From an uncultured Anaerolineae bacterium (GTDB lineage: Bacteria > Chloroflexota > Anaerolineae > Anaerolineales > Villigracilaceae), in contig CAIMZS010000205.1 of the NCBI GenBank assembly GCA_903846015.1, positions 1-64,000 of the forward strand: 64,000 bases of DNA. Reading direction: 5' to 3'. The first letter of the stretch is position 1. Each line of letters opens with the position of its first letter. The notes beneath the pieces were generated by a model. The model did not search any database. It worked only from the letters and a program-made list of their open reading frames with translations, and was not told the DNA's origin. Positions 26,610 to 36,655 of the stretch are shown in pieces. A program made the position numbers and the translations under genes.

Positions 26610-29600
26610 ATGAGGACATCGATCAAACGTTGGCTTACTCATCCTGATTTTCCGGGCGACGAGAAAAAAACGCGCCAAGCCGGTCTGCTCAATGCTATCA
26701 CGCTCACGATATTATTATTTTTATCCCTGCTCATCCCTGCTATTTTAATTGGTGGACGAACGCCAACCCGCACGCTGATCATCGACATTTTCATGATTGC
26801 CGCTATCATACAGTTGCACCGTTGGCTACACCAAGGCAAGGTTGCCCTTACAGGGGGTGCGTTGGCAATCATCGGATTTATTTTTATCACAGCAGTAAGC
26901 ATCAGCCTGGGAACCATTCGCACGCCGTCCACTGGCGGCTACCTGATTTTTGTAATCCTTGCAGGTGTGTTGTTTGATCGAAAAGGTATCGTTATTTCCA
27001 CCACAGCAAGCTCGTTGGCGGTGATGGGAATGATCCTGGCAGAAAACGCCGGTATGCTGCCCCAGCCTGATTATTCTGTCACCATCACCCAGTGGATGAC
27101 CTACACCATCCTGTTTGGCCTGGCAGCCGGATTTACTTATCAAACGAATCTGATCACTCAAAAGGCGCTCGCACAGGCAGAGAAAAAAATCGAAGCATGG
27201 GAGCGCGCAGAGACGGAACTGCACAAACTTACCCAGGCAGTAGAACAAAGCCCGGTTTCAATTGTAATAACAGATCTCGATGGAATCATCGAATATGTGA
27301 ACCCACGTTTTACCCAGGTAACTGGCTACAGCTTTGACGAAGCCATTGGGACGAACCCTCGTATTCTAAATACAAAGCTAACCCCACCAGAAACGCACCG
27401 TAAATTATGGGAAACCATCACTGCAGGGAAAGAATGGCACGGCGAATTCGTAAATAAAAAAAAGGATGGGTCAATCTATTACGAATCCGCCACCATCGCA
27501 CCCATCACCGACTTGAATGGGAACGCCACGCATTACCTGGCAGTAAAAGAAGACATCACCGAACGCAAGAAGATAGAAGAAGCACTGAGCATCAGCCAGC
27601 AGGCCTACCGCCAGTTGGTTGAACAGGTACCGGAAGTCATTTATACCTGTGAACTCGGAGGAAACTGGCAATACTTGGGAACGAATATCCTGGCATTATG
27701 CGGGTATTCGGCCCAGATATTGATCAATGATCCAGGTCTTTGGATGAGAATCGTCCATGCTGAAGATCGAGAACGCCTGCAGATAGATATCCAATCCCTG
27801 GCAGTGGGATCCGTATTGAACAGCGAGTACCGGATTCAGACACTTGATCGGGGTTTGATCTGGGTGCGCGATCATGGAATTGTCAACCAGGGCAGTCAGC
27901 AAGACTTACAGGGCGCATCAGATGGTCGAAAGATGATCCAGGGAGTTTTATCAGAGATCACTCAACAAAAAATGGCCGAGGCTGCGATGCGCGAAAGCAA
28001 TGATCTACTCTCCGCATTTATGAAACACTCGCCAATATACGCTTACATCAAAGAAGTATCGCCCACCGAAAGCCGCACGTTGAAGGCCAGCGAAAATTTT
28101 CAGGATATAACTGGCATTCCGAGCACCGAAATGGTTGGCAAAACGATGGGCGAAATCTTTCCTGCTGAATTCGCATCCAAAATCACGGCCGAAGATTGGG
28201 AAGTTGTCGCCAATGGTGAGATTCTGACCCTGGATGAAGACTTGAACGGGCATCACTATACCACCATCAAATTTCCATTCGCCCAGGGAAGCAAAAACCT
28301 GCTGGCAGGTTACACCGTTGATATAACCGAGCGCAAAAAAGCCGAAACGGCCTTGCGTGAGAGCGAAACGACCTTCAAAAGCTTATTCGATGATTCACCC
28401 ATCTCCCTATGGGAGGAAGACTATTCCAGGGTAAAACAGCGCCTGGATGATCTGCGCACCCAGGGAATTGTAGATTTTGATGCTTATCTCTCCCAACACC
28501 CCGAAGTGGTGGCGGAGTGCATTGCCTTGATACGTGTCAAAAATGTCAATAAAGCCACTCTGAATTTATTTGGGGCTTCCAAGAAAGATGACCTGCTGAA
28601 AAGCTTAACCGACATTTCCCCTGAATCAGCCCAGGAGCTTTTTCGCAGGGAATTATTACAGATCGCCAGCGGTGCAACACACTTAGAAATGGAGACGATT
28701 AACCGTACCCTGGACGGAAGACTGATCACAATCAATCTAAATTGGGTGGCGGTTCCTGGTTACGAAAATGATCTTTCAAAGATAATTGTTTCGCTGATCG
28801 ATATTACCGAGCAGAAACAGGCCGAAGCGGAAATAAAAGAGAGCAATCGCCGCCTGGAAGAATCGATCACACGCGCAAACACATTCGCGGCCCAGGCCGA
28901 AATGGCCAATATCGCCAAAAGTGAGTTCCTGGCAAACATGAGCCATGAAATTCGCACCCCGATGAACGGGGTGATCGGCATGACTGATCTTCTATTGGAT
29001 ACAAAGCTGAATGAAGAACAGCGCAATTATGCTGAAATCGTGCGCTCCAGCGGCGAAGCCCTGCTAACCTTGATCAATGATGTCTTGGATTTTTCAAAGA
29101 TTGAAGCCGGAAAAATGGAGTTGGAGGCGCTGGACTTCAATTTGCTGAATTTACTGGATGATTTTGCTGCCAGCCTGGCAATGCGAGCTCATGAAAAGAT
29201 GCTGGAATTTATTTGCGCCGCTAACCCGGATGTGCCTAGTGGCCTGCGTGGCGACCCGGGGCGTTTGCGCCAAATCCTTACAAACCTGGTGGGCAATGCC
29301 ATCAAATTTACCAGCCAGGGAGAAGTTGCCCTGCATGTTTTCCTCTTATCGGAAAGCAAACACGAAGTCCATCTGCTCTTTTCCATCCGTGACACCGGGA
29401 TTGGCATCCCGCCAGACAAGATTGGTTTGCTTTTTAATAAATTCACCCAGGCAGATACATCCACCACGCGCCAATTCGGCGGCAGCGGCCTGGGATTAGC
29501 TATTTCGAAGCAGCTGGTGGAATTGATGAACGGCGAGATCGGCGTGAAAAGTACAATGGGTCACGGCTCCGAATTCTGGTTTACCGTTCGCCTGGCGCGC

Positions 29601-30884
29601 CGGCTTGAGAGCAATTCAGGTAAGACATCAGCCCTATCCACCCTTCAAAATGTGCATGTTCTGGTGGTCGACGATAATGCCACCAACCTGGAAATGCTGA
29701 ATACGCAGTTAGCATCCTGGGGAATGCGCACACAAGCTATGAAAAATAGTGGAGCTGCGCTTGAAGCCATGGCGACCGCCATGCAGCAGAACGACCCCAT
29801 CCAAATTGCCCTTGTGGATATGTACATGCCCGGGATAAACGGAGCAACTCTTGGACAGGCCATCAAGAATAACCCGAGCTTAAAAGACACCAAATTAGTA
29901 CTGCTGACTTCGTTGGGAGAGCGGGGCGATGCTAGAAAATTTGCCCAGATGGGCTTTGCGGGTTACCTGGTCAAACCTGTTCGACATGCAGACCTTTTCA
30001 ACGTGCTCGCCGCCGCGCTCACCAGCGACGAAAAACCTGCATCAATACTTCCGATCGTCACTCGTCACTCCGCCCGCGAAAATTTGAATGCGCGCATGGT
30101 AAACGGTGCGCGCATCCTGCTGGTGGAGGATAACATCACCAATCAACTGGTAGCGCTTGGCATCCTCAAAAGACTTGGCTATAAAGCTGATGTTGCTGCC
30201 AATGGCATTGAGGCACTCACCGCATTGGAAAACATCCCCTACGATCTAGTCTTCATGGATCTGCAGATGCCCGAAATGGACGGGCTGGAGGCCACGCGAC
30301 GCATCCGCGACCCACAATCTAGCGTCATCAATCATAATATTCCCATCATAGCCATGACCGCAAATGCCATGCAAGGTGACCGAGAACGCTGCTTGAAAGC
30401 GGGCATGAATGACTATCTCTCAAAACCAGTTAATCCACAAACATTGTCCGATGTTTTAAACCGTTGGCTTGCTGATGAAATAAATTCTCAAATAGATGAG
30501 GAAATCAATCCCGATTCTGTAGACAACACGCCAGGCGAACAGCCTCAAAATATATTCGATAAGGCCGGTTTGATGGAGCGCTTGATGGATGATGAAGAAC
30601 TGCTGCAGGTTGTCATCGAAGGATTTCTGAGTGATATCCCGCTTCAGATCCAGGCGTTAAAGGAATATTTGGAAAAAGGAGATGCCAATGGTGCAGAACG
30701 CCAGGCCCATACCATCAAGGGTGCATCTGCCAATATGGGCGGCGAGGCGCTGCGCACGGTTGCCCATGAGATAGAACAGGTCGCGAAATCTGGTGACCTG
30801 CCCGCCATTCAAAAACACATGGCTAAATTAAATCTGCAGTTTGATTATTTGCAAGAAGCGCTGAAAAAAGAGCTTAAGAACTAA
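26610..30884 (+). CDS. Hybrid sensor histidine kinase with two REC and one HPt domain
   Basis: The 1424-residue protein has six to seven N-terminal membrane segments (residues 20-190), a short coiled stretch, PAS domains at about 205-330, 330-450, 460-590 and 590-740, a HisKA domain with [12 protein letters not shown] (about residue 780), HATPase ([22 protein letters not shown]), a first receiver ([18 protein letters not shown]), a second receiver ([21 protein letters not shown]) and an HPt domain ([12 protein letters not shown]). It is a complete internal phosphorelay of the BarA/ArcB type. Its N-terminal half is paralogous to the GGDEF protein at 47353. AGAGGAACC precedes the ATG. The adjacent response regulator-GGDEF gene is a likely output partner. 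Confidence 0.93.
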   Translation: MRTSIKRWLTHPDFPGDEKKTRQAGLLNAITLTILLFLSLLIPAILIGGRTPTRTLIIDIFMIAAIIQLHRWLHQGKVALTGGALAIIGFIFITAVSISLGTIRTPSTGGYLIFVILAGVLFDRKGIVISTTASSLAVMGMILAENAGMLPQPDYSVTITQWMTYTILFGLAAGFTYQTNLITQKALAQAEKKIEAWERAETELHKLTQAVEQSPVSIVITDLDGIIEYVNPRFTQVTGYSFDEAIGTNPRILNTKLTPPETHRKLWETITAGKEWHGEFVNKKKDGSIYYESATIAPITDLNGNATHYLAVKEDITERKKIEEALSISQQAYRQLVEQVPEVIYTCELGGNWQYLGTNILALCGYSAQILINDPGLWMRIVHAEDRERLQIDIQSLAVGSVLNSEYRIQTLDRGLIWVRDHGIVNQGSQQDLQGASDGRKMIQGVLSEITQQKMAEAAMRESNDLLSAFMKHSPIYAYIKEVSPTESRTLKASENFQDITGIPSTEMVGKTMGEIFPAEFASKITAEDWEVVANGEILTLDEDLNGHHYTTIKFPFAQGSKNLLAGYTVDITERKKAETALRESETTFKSLFDDSPISLWEEDYSRVKQRLDDLRTQGIVDFDAYLSQHPEVVAECIALIRVKNVNKATLNLFGASKKDDLLKSLTDISPESAQELFRRELLQIASGATHLEMETINRTLDGRLITINLNWVAVPGYENDLSKIIVSLIDITEQKQAEAEIKESNRRLEESITRANTFAAQAEMANIAKSEFLANMSHEIRTPMNGVIGMTDLLLDTKLNEEQRNYAEIVRSSGEALLTLINDVLDFSKIEAGKMELEALDFNLLNLLDDFAASLAMRAHEKMLEFICAANPDVPSGLRGDPGRLRQILTNLVGNAIKFTSQGEVALHVFLLSESKHEVHLLFSIRDTGIGIPPDKIGLLFNKFTQADTSTTRQFGGSGLGLAISKQLVELMNGEIGVKSTMGHGSEFWFTVRLARRLESNSGKTSALSTLQNVHVLVVDDNATNLEMLNTQLASWGMRTQAMKNSGAALEAMATAMQQNDPIQIALVDMYMPGINGATLGQAIKNNPSLKDTKLVLLTSLGERGDARKFAQMGFAGYLVKPVRHADLFNVLAAALTSDEKPASILPIVTRHSARENLNARMVNGARILLVEDNITNQLVALGILKRLGYKADVAANGIEALTALENIPYDLVFMDLQMPEMDGLEATRRIRDPQSSVINHNIPIIAMTANAMQGDRERCLKAGMNDYLSKPVNPQTLSDVLNRWLADEINSQIDEEINPDSVDNTPGEQPQNIFDKAGLMERLMDDEELLQVVIEGFLSDIPLQIQALKEYLEKGDANGAERQAHTIKGASANMGGEALRTVAHEIEQVAKSGDLPAIQKHMAKLNLQFDYLQEALKKELKN

Positions 30885-30890
30885 AATACC

Positions 30891-30912
30891 ATCCCGTACT
30901 AGAACCGGGATC
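30891..30912 (-). repeat. Dispersed palindromic element, reverse orientation
   Basis: On the minus strand this reads GATCCCGGTTCTAGTACGGG, then AT. It lies between the hybrid kinase stop and the response regulator start. Confidence 0.55.
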
Positions 30913-30931
30913 TCGTTAAAGGACAAATACC

Positions 30932-31855
30932 ATGCGCATTCTGATTGCAGAAGATGACCTTACCGCCCGCACGATTTTGATTGGGCTCCTAAAAAAATGG
31001 AATTACGAACTGATTGTTGTTAAAGATGGGCAAGCAGCATGGGACGCTTTACAGCAGCCAGATGCGCCGCGATTGGTTATTATGGATTGGATGATGCCTG
31101 GGATGGATGGAAAGGATGTTATCCTGCACGTACGCGCCAGTGATATTGAGCCGCCCCCCTATATCATCTTGTTGACCGGCAAGGATCAAAGAAGTGATAT
31201 CCTTTCGGGTCTCGAGGCCGGTGCCAACGACTATATTAAAAAGCCTTTTGACCAGGTGGAGTTATTCGCCAGGATAAGGGCTGGAAAACGCTCCATCGAG
31301 CTTCAAGACAGCCTCTACGAAACCCAAAAAACCCTTGCGCATCTCGCCACTCATGATCCATTAACCGGCATTCTGAATCGGCGCGCCATCATTGAGCAAC
31401 TTTCCAAAGAATTGTCTCGAGAACGGCGGGGGGGGAGCAATCAGAGTTCACCGAGCTCGCTACGCTGCGCAATTGGCTTTTTTGATATTGACCTCTTTAA
31501 AAATATCAATGACCAGAAAGGGCACCAGATTGGCGATGAAGTTTTGAAAGGATTGGTAAACCTGATAGCAACCCAGTTACGGGTATATGATTCCTTTGGA
31601 CGTCTGGGTGGTGATGAATTTCTGGTAATTGCGCCAGAGATCAGTATCGAAAACTGCACACATCTCTTTAACAGGTTATCCACCACTATTTCCGAAGGGA
31701 AAATCATGACTTCAGTTGAGCCGGTGGGTGTTACTATCAGCCTTGGGGTTGCCCTGGCTGGACCCGACGAAGAAGCCGATAAATTTCTGGACAGAGCAGA
31801 TGTGGCTATGTACCAGGCCAAACGGGCTGGTGGTAATTGCGTGGTTTACGCCTGA
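30932..31855 (+). CDS. Response regulator-GGDEF diguanylate cyclase
   Basis: The 307-residue cytosolic protein has an N-terminal receiver (ILIAEDDLTA; phospho-acceptor in VIMDWMMPGMDG; KPFD) and a C-terminal GGDEF domain (GRLGGDEFLVIAPE) with RVYD, an RxxD inhibitory site, five residues before GGDEF. This is the PleD/WspR style: phosphorylation drives c-di-GMP synthesis. It lies 47 bases after the hybrid kinase and is likely in the same transcript, so kinase output is probably c-di-GMP. AAAGGACAAATACC precedes the ATG. A bidirectional terminator lies after it. Confidence 0.93.
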   Translation: MRILIAEDDLTARTILIGLLKKWNYELIVVKDGQAAWDALQQPDAPRLVIMDWMMPGMDGKDVILHVRASDIEPPPYIILLTGKDQRSDILSGLEAGANDYIKKPFDQVELFARIRAGKRSIELQDSLYETQKTLAHLATHDPLTGILNRRAIIEQLSKELSRERRGGSNQSSPSSLRCAIGFFDIDLFKNINDQKGHQIGDEVLKGLVNLIATQLRVYDSFGRLGGDEFLVIAPEISIENCTHLFNRLSTTISEGKIMTSVEPVGVTISLGVALAGPDEEADKFLDRADVAMYQAKRAGGNCVVYA

Positions 31856-32024
31856 TAAATGCGGGCAGTGGATAGAACATCATTCAAATCAGTGTAATCT
31901 GCATGCTACTATCCGGCAAATTTAAGCTGGTGTTGGCATCCTGTTCACTGACGAACCAATCATCATAACAAAATTAAAAATCCGCCTCGCTCAGGCGGAT
32001 TTTTAATTTATATTGGTATCCCGT
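31856..32024. other. Short intergenic gap
   Basis: The gap between the response regulator-GGDEF and the cupin gene contains AATCAGTGTAATCTGC, similar to a sequence repeated in the cluster upstream of ssb, and then the terminator hairpin at 31975-32006. Confidence 0.5.
31975..32006. terminator. Bidirectional terminator
   Basis: AAAAATCCGCCTCGC TCA GGCGGATTTTT forms a GC-rich stem with T runs on both strands. It separates the convergent response regulator-GGDEF gene (plus) and cupin gene (minus). Confidence 0.85.
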
Positions 32025-32393
32025 TCAGCAAGGTAATTCATCCGGTAGGATGGTGGTAACATCCGGTTTATTCGGGACGATACACAGGAATTCAAAAGTC
32101 TCATTGCCGGTATTCTGATACCAATGCGGCACGTTTTCGGGGATAAAAACCACATCTCCCTTTTTAACTTCAAAGACATCATTTGCGATACCAACACGCG
32201 CCTGGCCTGTCAAGACATACTGCTCATGCTCAACGGTGTTGGTATGGCGCGGCATACCACCGCCCGGCTCCATAATAAAGCGGCGCAAGGCAAAATTGGG
32301 AGCTTCCTGCGCTGAAATGAGTACCTGGCGGGTAGTTTTTACGCCGCTTGGAATCTGAACTACTTCTACATCCTGGCTGTGTTTGATCGCCAT
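32025..32393 (-). CDS. Cupin-domain protein
   Basis: The 122-residue protein is a single cupin barrel with the metal-binding pattern GGGMPRHTNTVEHEQYVLTG (motif 1) and PENVPHWYQNTG (motif 2). Start MAIKHSQ (32393) follows GAGGAAAAGGGT; the longer open frame upstream is not conserved-looking and overlaps recF. It is likely a metal-dependent small enzyme or sugar-binding protein. It lies 88 bases after recF on the same strand. Confidence 0.83.
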   Translation of the reverse strand: MAIKHSQDVEVVQIPSGVKTTRQVLISAQEAPNFALRRFIMEPGGGMPRHTNTVEHEQYVLTGQARVGIANDVFEVKKGDVVFIPENVPHWYQNTGNETFEFLCIVPNKPDVTTILPDELPC

Positions 32394-32481
32394 ACCCTTT
32401 TCCTCCTCAGAATATTGATGAATATAGTCGCGGAAACTGCTCTGGATTGATTCCCATTTTATCAATTCCTGGATTGTCCGT

Positions 32482-33693
32482 CTACTGCTTTTCTCCTGGC
32501 GCGACAGCGCCATTTTGAACACGCCATAACGTGGAAGCTGCCGCAAAAGCGGATGTGAACAAATTGGCATCGGTAGTCGTCAGCAGCGCCTGCTCTGTTT
32601 CGGAAAGCGCCGACAAAAGGTCTGCGCGGCGTTCGGCATCCAGTTCAGCCATAACCTCATCAAGCAGAATCACCGGCCATTCACCAGTCTTCTCTTTCAT
32701 CCAGGCTACCTCGGCCAGCTTGATCGCCAACAGCGTAGTGCGCACCTGCCCGCGTGAACCGTAATCGCCCAGATCAACCCCGTTGGACAGGAAACGCATC
32801 TCATCACGGTGCGGCCCAATGGTGGTGACGCCGCGGTTGATCTCCTCGGAACGCAGCTTCTTGAGAGATTCGCTAAAACCGCGTTTGATGGTATCAAGAT
32901 CCAACCCGGAACGGTCGATCGGCACGTCCATACGCAAAGAAAACTGACCACTGGGGCGCGGCAACGGATCAAAAGCGGGGTCATAAGCCAGGCGTAAGAC
33001 CTCCTTACCGCGCGTTAGACTGAGATGGATGCGAGCGGCCAGGCGTTCCAGTTCCTGGATGGATTGAATGCGCCAGAACATAATTTGCGAGCCAGTCTGA
33101 GCCAGGTTGCCATCCCAAAAATCCAACTGTGATACATCCCCGCCTCGTTCAGAAAGCTGTTTTAACAGGGCGTTACGCTGGGTGATGGTCTGGCTGTAAT
33201 CACTCAACGCTCTGGCATAACCAGGTACAACCTGAGCCAACACCAGGTTCAGATAACGACGCCGGTCTTCAGGGCCACCCTCCAGTACTTGTGCCATCTG
33301 CGGGATAAACAAAGCAGCATTAAACTGGCCGATTACCTCACTGGTCGTACGCTTGACACCATCCAACAGGACTTCCTTGCGGGCACGCTGCCCCAATGGG
33401 CCAACAGCCTCCATGATGATGCGCACTTCAATGCGATGACTCTTGTGACCCCGTTCATATTCAGCCACAATACGGGCCACTGCCGGGTTTTCTCTGGCAA
33501 CGGCAAAATTGACCAACTGGCGGTCGGTATGGGTCTGGAAAGATGTGAAGGTTGCCAGGAAGTAGATCGCTTCCAGCAAGCTGGTCTTGCCCTGCGCATT
33601 GCTGCCCACCAGCAAAACAGCCCGCCGTGGAACATCGATGTCCAGGCGGGCGAAATTACGAAAATTGGTCAGTGATAGATGTTTTAGAAACAT
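32482..33693 (-). CDS. recF: DNA replication and repair protein RecF
   Basis: The 403-residue SMC-like ATPase helps load RecA at single-strand gaps. Walker A GSNAQGKTSLLE is at residues about 30-41, the signature region follows, and Walker B WPVILLDEVMAELDAERR is near 325-345. Length is slightly above the usual 360-370. The usual dnaN or gyrB neighbours are not here; instead the gene lies between def and a cupin. The ATG at 33693 has only a poor Shine-Dalgarno. Confidence 0.93.
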   Translation of the reverse strand: MFLKHLSLTNFRNFARLDIDVPRRAVLLVGSNAQGKTSLLEAIYFLATFTSFQTHTDRQLVNFAVARENPAVARIVAEYERGHKSHRIEVRIIMEAVGPLGQRARKEVLLDGVKRTTSEVIGQFNAALFIPQMAQVLEGGPEDRRRYLNLVLAQVVPGYARALSDYSQTITQRNALLKQLSERGGDVSQLDFWDGNLAQTGSQIMFWRIQSIQELERLAARIHLSLTRGKEVLRLAYDPAFDPLPRPSGQFSLRMDVPIDRSGLDLDTIKRGFSESLKKLRSEEINRGVTTIGPHRDEMRFLSNGVDLGDYGSRGQVRTTLLAIKLAEVAWMKEKTGEWPVILLDEVMAELDAERRADLLSALSETEQALLTTTDANLFTSAFAAASTLWRVQNGAVAPGEKQ

Positions 33694-33732
33694 GAAAACC
33701 AGGTAGCAGCGACACCAGTCGCCGGGATGTTT

Positions 33733-34257
33733 TTAAACCGTATCTTCGATGGGACCGTCCGGCTTCCATATCCTGGAGGCCAGATCGGTAAAAAGAACAC
33801 CGCTCAAATGGTCGATCTCATGTTGGAAGATACGGGCGGTCCAGTCTTTAAGCTTGAGCGTGACCGGCTGTCCGTAACGCGTCTGAGCCTTGACGGTGAT
33901 GGCGATATGGCGTTCCACTTCACCCTGGAAACCGGGCACAGACAGGCAGCCTTCCGTACCATCTTCCACATCGGCTGACCTGCGCGTGATTTCTGGGTTA
34001 ACAATCGTATACAGCTTTTTCGGAGCTTTTTCGTCTTCTTCGCTTTCTTCGTCTGCTTCGGTTTCGTAGTATTCAACCACGATGACGCGCTCCAACACAC
34101 CCACCTGCGGCGCTGCCAACCCCACCCCGGGAGCCTGGCGCATGGTCTCTACCATATCATCGATCAGAGTCTGGAGTTTTTCGTCGAATTTAGTAACCGT
34201 CTTGGCCTTCTTGCGTAAAACCTGATCGGGGACAACAACAATTTCTCGTACGGTCAT
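33733..34257 (-). CDS. def: Peptide deformylase
   Basis: The 174-residue metalloenzyme removes the formyl group from new protein N-termini. The three motifs are present: GVGLAAPQVG, EGCLSVP and QHEIDHLSG, with Cys and two His for metal binding. The start MTVREIVVV (34257) follows AGAGGTAGCG. Between motif 1 and 2 is an acidic insert (ETEADEESEEDEKAPKK), not seen in standard enzymes. It lies just upstream of recF on the same strand and may be co-transcribed. Confidence 0.93.
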   Translation of the reverse strand: MTVREIVVVPDQVLRKKAKTVTKFDEKLQTLIDDMVETMRQAPGVGLAAPQVGVLERVIVVEYYETEADEESEEDEKAPKKLYTIVNPEITRRSADVEDGTEGCLSVPGFQGEVERHIAITVKAQTRYGQPVTLKLKDWTARIFQHEIDHLSGVLFTDLASRIWKPDGPIEDTV

Positions 34258-34282
34258 CGCTACCTCTATAAATTTTTTCCAT

Positions 34283-34326
34283 GGTCCCGGTTTCTGCACG
34301 GGATGGTTCCGGTCTTTACACGGGGA
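34283..34326 (+). repeat. Two adjacent palindromic elements
   Basis: GGTCCCGGTTTCTGCACGGG at 34283-34302 and GGTTCCGGTCTTTACACGGG at 34305-34324 form a tandem pair, upstream of def on the minus strand and downstream of the CNB/bPH gene. Both have the CCCG-to-CGGG stem or a variant of it. Confidence 0.6.
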
Positions 34327-34353
34327 TACACCGGGTCAATTTGAAACCCGATT

Positions 34354-36018
34354 TTACTCTGGATTCGCAGGGTTGGAGCGCCTTTTTTCCTGTTCAATTT
34401 CCTCAATCGTGCGGTGATACACCTTAAGCCATTCAGACATACGCTCACGGTCAGAGGCAGCCTCACCCTCGCGTTTTTTCAATTGCCGGCCTTGCTGACG
34501 ACGAGTGATATCTTGTTGGACAGAAGGCGGGTCAGCCACATCTTGAAAATGGAACTGCGCGCCGCCAACCATGATATATACCGTTCCAAAATTCAGCAGC
34601 ATACCCAGGATACCGGTTCGTTTATACTCGGTACTGAGGATATTTTCAAGCGGTGCAGCCTTGCGATCTTCCGTTCCAAATGGTTTGCGCGTAACATCGA
34701 TGATCTGCTCAGAGGTTACCTGATAGATATCGTTCTTCCAATCCACGTATTCATACACCACAAATCCAAATAGCACCGCCATACCGAAAATCACAAACGT
34801 CAACACCCATGACGGTATGGCGGAACCAAACAACATCGGCCAAACGAAAATCAAAACCAGCAATGTCATGAACCCAAGCATGTAAAAGGCCGAATCGCGG
34901 AAGAAACCGTAGATATGCTTATGATAGGTGATGGTATTACCATCCTCAGTGCGCATGCGAAAAAGGTTTGCCCACCAGGCTGCCAGGGGTGATATTTTTT
35001 TAACGGATGCCTGTTTGGCGGGGGCAACTGGAACAGCTGTTGGTGGTGGCTCGGCCTTTTTGTAACCCAGCTTGGCGCGGATGGTCCGGCTCATGGTCTC
35101 TTCATCCGCTTTTTTGCCCCCTTCTTTGGCACGATTCCAGTATTCCTCGATCATCGCAGCAGCCTGCATCGGGTGGCGTACAAAATCCAGACGGATCTGG
35201 CCCGTAAATGTGCGCACAACCACGGTACCGTAATCCCAGCGACGGCCCCAGAAATCTATCTCAGTACTGACTGACAGGATTGTCGCCACGCCAGCCTCAA
35301 TGCGGCTGTCATACAATGCGATGACTTTTTCCAGCCAGATGACACGCTGATTGGTGACAATGTAATAGTCATTACCCCAATCAAGGTAACGCCAGAAGCC
35401 CCAAGCGCAGTCCGCAACCAGGAAAAAACCGCCAATCAGTCCAAACAGGGCGCTGTTAAACAAAAAAGCAAGCGCAAGCACCGAGAAAATCGGAATAAAA
35501 GCCAATGTGGGTGCCACCAATGCACGAAAAAGCAGGAACTGGTGTTTACGCGCCAGGAAATAGATGACCTCATTCTCAGCCAACCAATTAAAATGCAGCT
35601 CGCTCGCCAGCTTACGCGAATAAATCATAATATCAAAATTGTGGCGCAGGCTGGCAGTTTTCTTAAACAATTGGGCAAACGGAACGCGGAAGAGAATCAG
35701 GACAATTGTGTTGGGCTCGGCAATGACAGTGGCATTGTGAACTCGGCCTTTCAGCAGCCCTTGCTCACCGAAATAATCCCCTTTCACAAGCGAGGCCAGC
35801 TTGACTTGTCTATTCTTTACACGGCGGGAAATATTCACCCGCCCCTCAAAGATGATATACAAAGCATCAGCTTGAGTGCCCTCTTCAAAGACGGTATCAG
35901 CCTGAAAGTAGGTTTTTTCCTTCAGTTCAGCTGCTACCGAGGCCAGCTCAGCATCGCTCAGACCGCGAAAAAGATGCAGCTTTTTAAGAAACTCGATACG
36001 CACAAGATTATCAGGCAC
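34354..36018 (-). CDS. Cyclic nucleotide-binding / dual bPH membrane protein
   Basis: The 554-residue protein starts with a cyclic nucleotide-binding domain (residues 5-125: FRGLSDAELASVAAELKEKT, GDYFGEQGLLKGRVHNATVI). Two membrane-helix pairs follow, each with a bacterial PH-like (bPH2) domain: about 160-300 (NDYYIVTNQRVIWLEKVIAL...) and 395-510 (NDIYQVTSEQIIDVTRKPFG...). The C-terminal 50 residues are charged and coiled. This architecture suggests a membrane protein tuned by a cyclic nucleotide or by phospholipid headgroups. A cAMP or cGMP source is not in the window. It is a lone gene with no clear operon. Confidence 0.75.
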   Translation of the reverse strand: MPDNLVRIEFLKKLHLFRGLSDAELASVAAELKEKTYFQADTVFEEGTQADALYIIFEGRVNISRRVKNRQVKLASLVKGDYFGEQGLLKGRVHNATVIAEPNTIVLILFRVPFAQLFKKTASLRHNFDIMIYSRKLASELHFNWLAENEVIYFLARKHQFLLFRALVAPTLAFIPIFSVLALAFLFNSALFGLIGGFFLVADCAWGFWRYLDWGNDYYIVTNQRVIWLEKVIALYDSRIEAGVATILSVSTEIDFWGRRWDYGTVVVRTFTGQIRLDFVRHPMQAAAMIEEYWNRAKEGGKKADEETMSRTIRAKLGYKKAEPPPTAVPVAPAKQASVKKISPLAAWWANLFRMRTEDGNTITYHKHIYGFFRDSAFYMLGFMTLLVLIFVWPMLFGSAIPSWVLTFVIFGMAVLFGFVVYEYVDWKNDIYQVTSEQIIDVTRKPFGTEDRKAAPLENILSTEYKRTGILGMLLNFGTVYIMVGGAQFHFQDVADPPSVQQDITRRQQGRQLKKREGEAASDRERMSEWLKVYHRTIEEIEQEKRRSNPANPE

Positions 36019-36087
36019 TGCTTGATTCTACTGCCTTTTCATGGAAAGGGTAAAGCCAAACTCTGAATAAAATATTTAGAGGCCGTT

Positions 36088-36591
36088 CTATACCTCACGC
36101 ACAATGGCGCAACCATATGCAGGCGTTTCCTGTACCTGGGGGTAATGGCCATCCAACACTGCCAGCAATGCCTCCTGCACATAAAATCGCTCAGCCGTAC
36201 GTTTGCGAAAGGTGACATCATCCACCGCGCCCTGGTAACGTAAGATTCCATTTTGATCAATGACAAAGGCATGCGGGGTGGTCTGCGCCCCGAATAAATC
36301 CGCCAGTGCGCAGGCTTCATCGCGCAGCGCAAATGCCAGGCTGCGTTGATCCAAAGCAGTCTGGATCATTGCGCCTGATTCGTTCAGGTTCGAGGCCACC
36401 GGCAGAATCGCCACACGTCCGGAATAGTGAACCTGCAAAGCTGCCAGACTGCGATCTGCTCGTTCACTCCACGGACATTCAGCCGACCAGAAATTGAGAA
36501 CCACCACCCGACCCAGATAGTCTACCAGGGAATGTATTTGAGCGTTCGTATCAGACAGAGAAAATTCAGGCACCGCGACGTTAATCAGCAT
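36088..36591 (-). CDS. Redoxin-domain thioredoxin-like protein
   Basis: The protein (168 residues from the start at 36591) has an AhpC/TSA or thioredoxin-like fold. The redox motif is FWSAECPWSERADR: one cysteine followed by P-W-S, i.e. the second Cys of CxxC is Ser, so it is a 1-Cys type. I chose the Met at 36591 (MLINVAVPEF), because TATAAT lies 6 bases before it on the minus strand and the upstream Met adds 8 unconserved residues. It is divergent from the membrane protein gene at 36656. Likely reduces peroxides or thiols; partner unknown. Confidence 0.8.
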   Translation of the reverse strand: MLINVAVPEFSLSDTNAQIHSLVDYLGRVVVLNFWSAECPWSERADRSLAALQVHYSGRVAILPVASNLNESGAMIQTALDQRSLAFALRDEACALADLFGAQTTPHAFVIDQNGILRYQGAVDDVTFRKRTAERFYVQEALLAVLDGHYPQVQETPAYGCAIVREV

Positions 36592-36597
36592 ACCAGA

Positions 36598-36603
36598 ATT
36601 ATA
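36598..36603 (-). promoter_or_regulatory. -10 box directly before the redoxin start
   Basis: On the minus strand TATAAT is 6 bases before the ATG at 36591. There is no ribosome binding site in the gap, so the arrangement would be leaderless. Confidence 0.45.
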
Positions 36604-36640
36604 GCCGATGGTCACATCTGATGAAGCTCTGATGGCATGA

Positions 36641-36646
36641 TAAAAT
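36641..36646 (+). promoter_or_regulatory. -10 box before the LPG_synthase_TM gene
   Basis: TGATAAAAT at 36638-36646 resembles an extended -10 element and lies 9 bases before the ATG at 36656. Divergent promoters for both genes therefore lie within 65 bases. Confidence 0.35.
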
Positions 36647-36655
36647 CACAGTATT

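Noticed and set aside
26470-26610. Possible c-di-GMP (GEMM) riboswitch before the hybrid kinase, suggested by GTAGCCTTACTACGATGGC.
   Set aside because: The required 5' half (GGCAAA and GGGACGCAAAGCC-like segments) is missing, so the fold cannot form.
34283-34326. Considered as a def operator because of the two adjacent repeats.
   Set aside because: The same core occurs throughout the window near unrelated genes, so it is better explained as the dispersed family.
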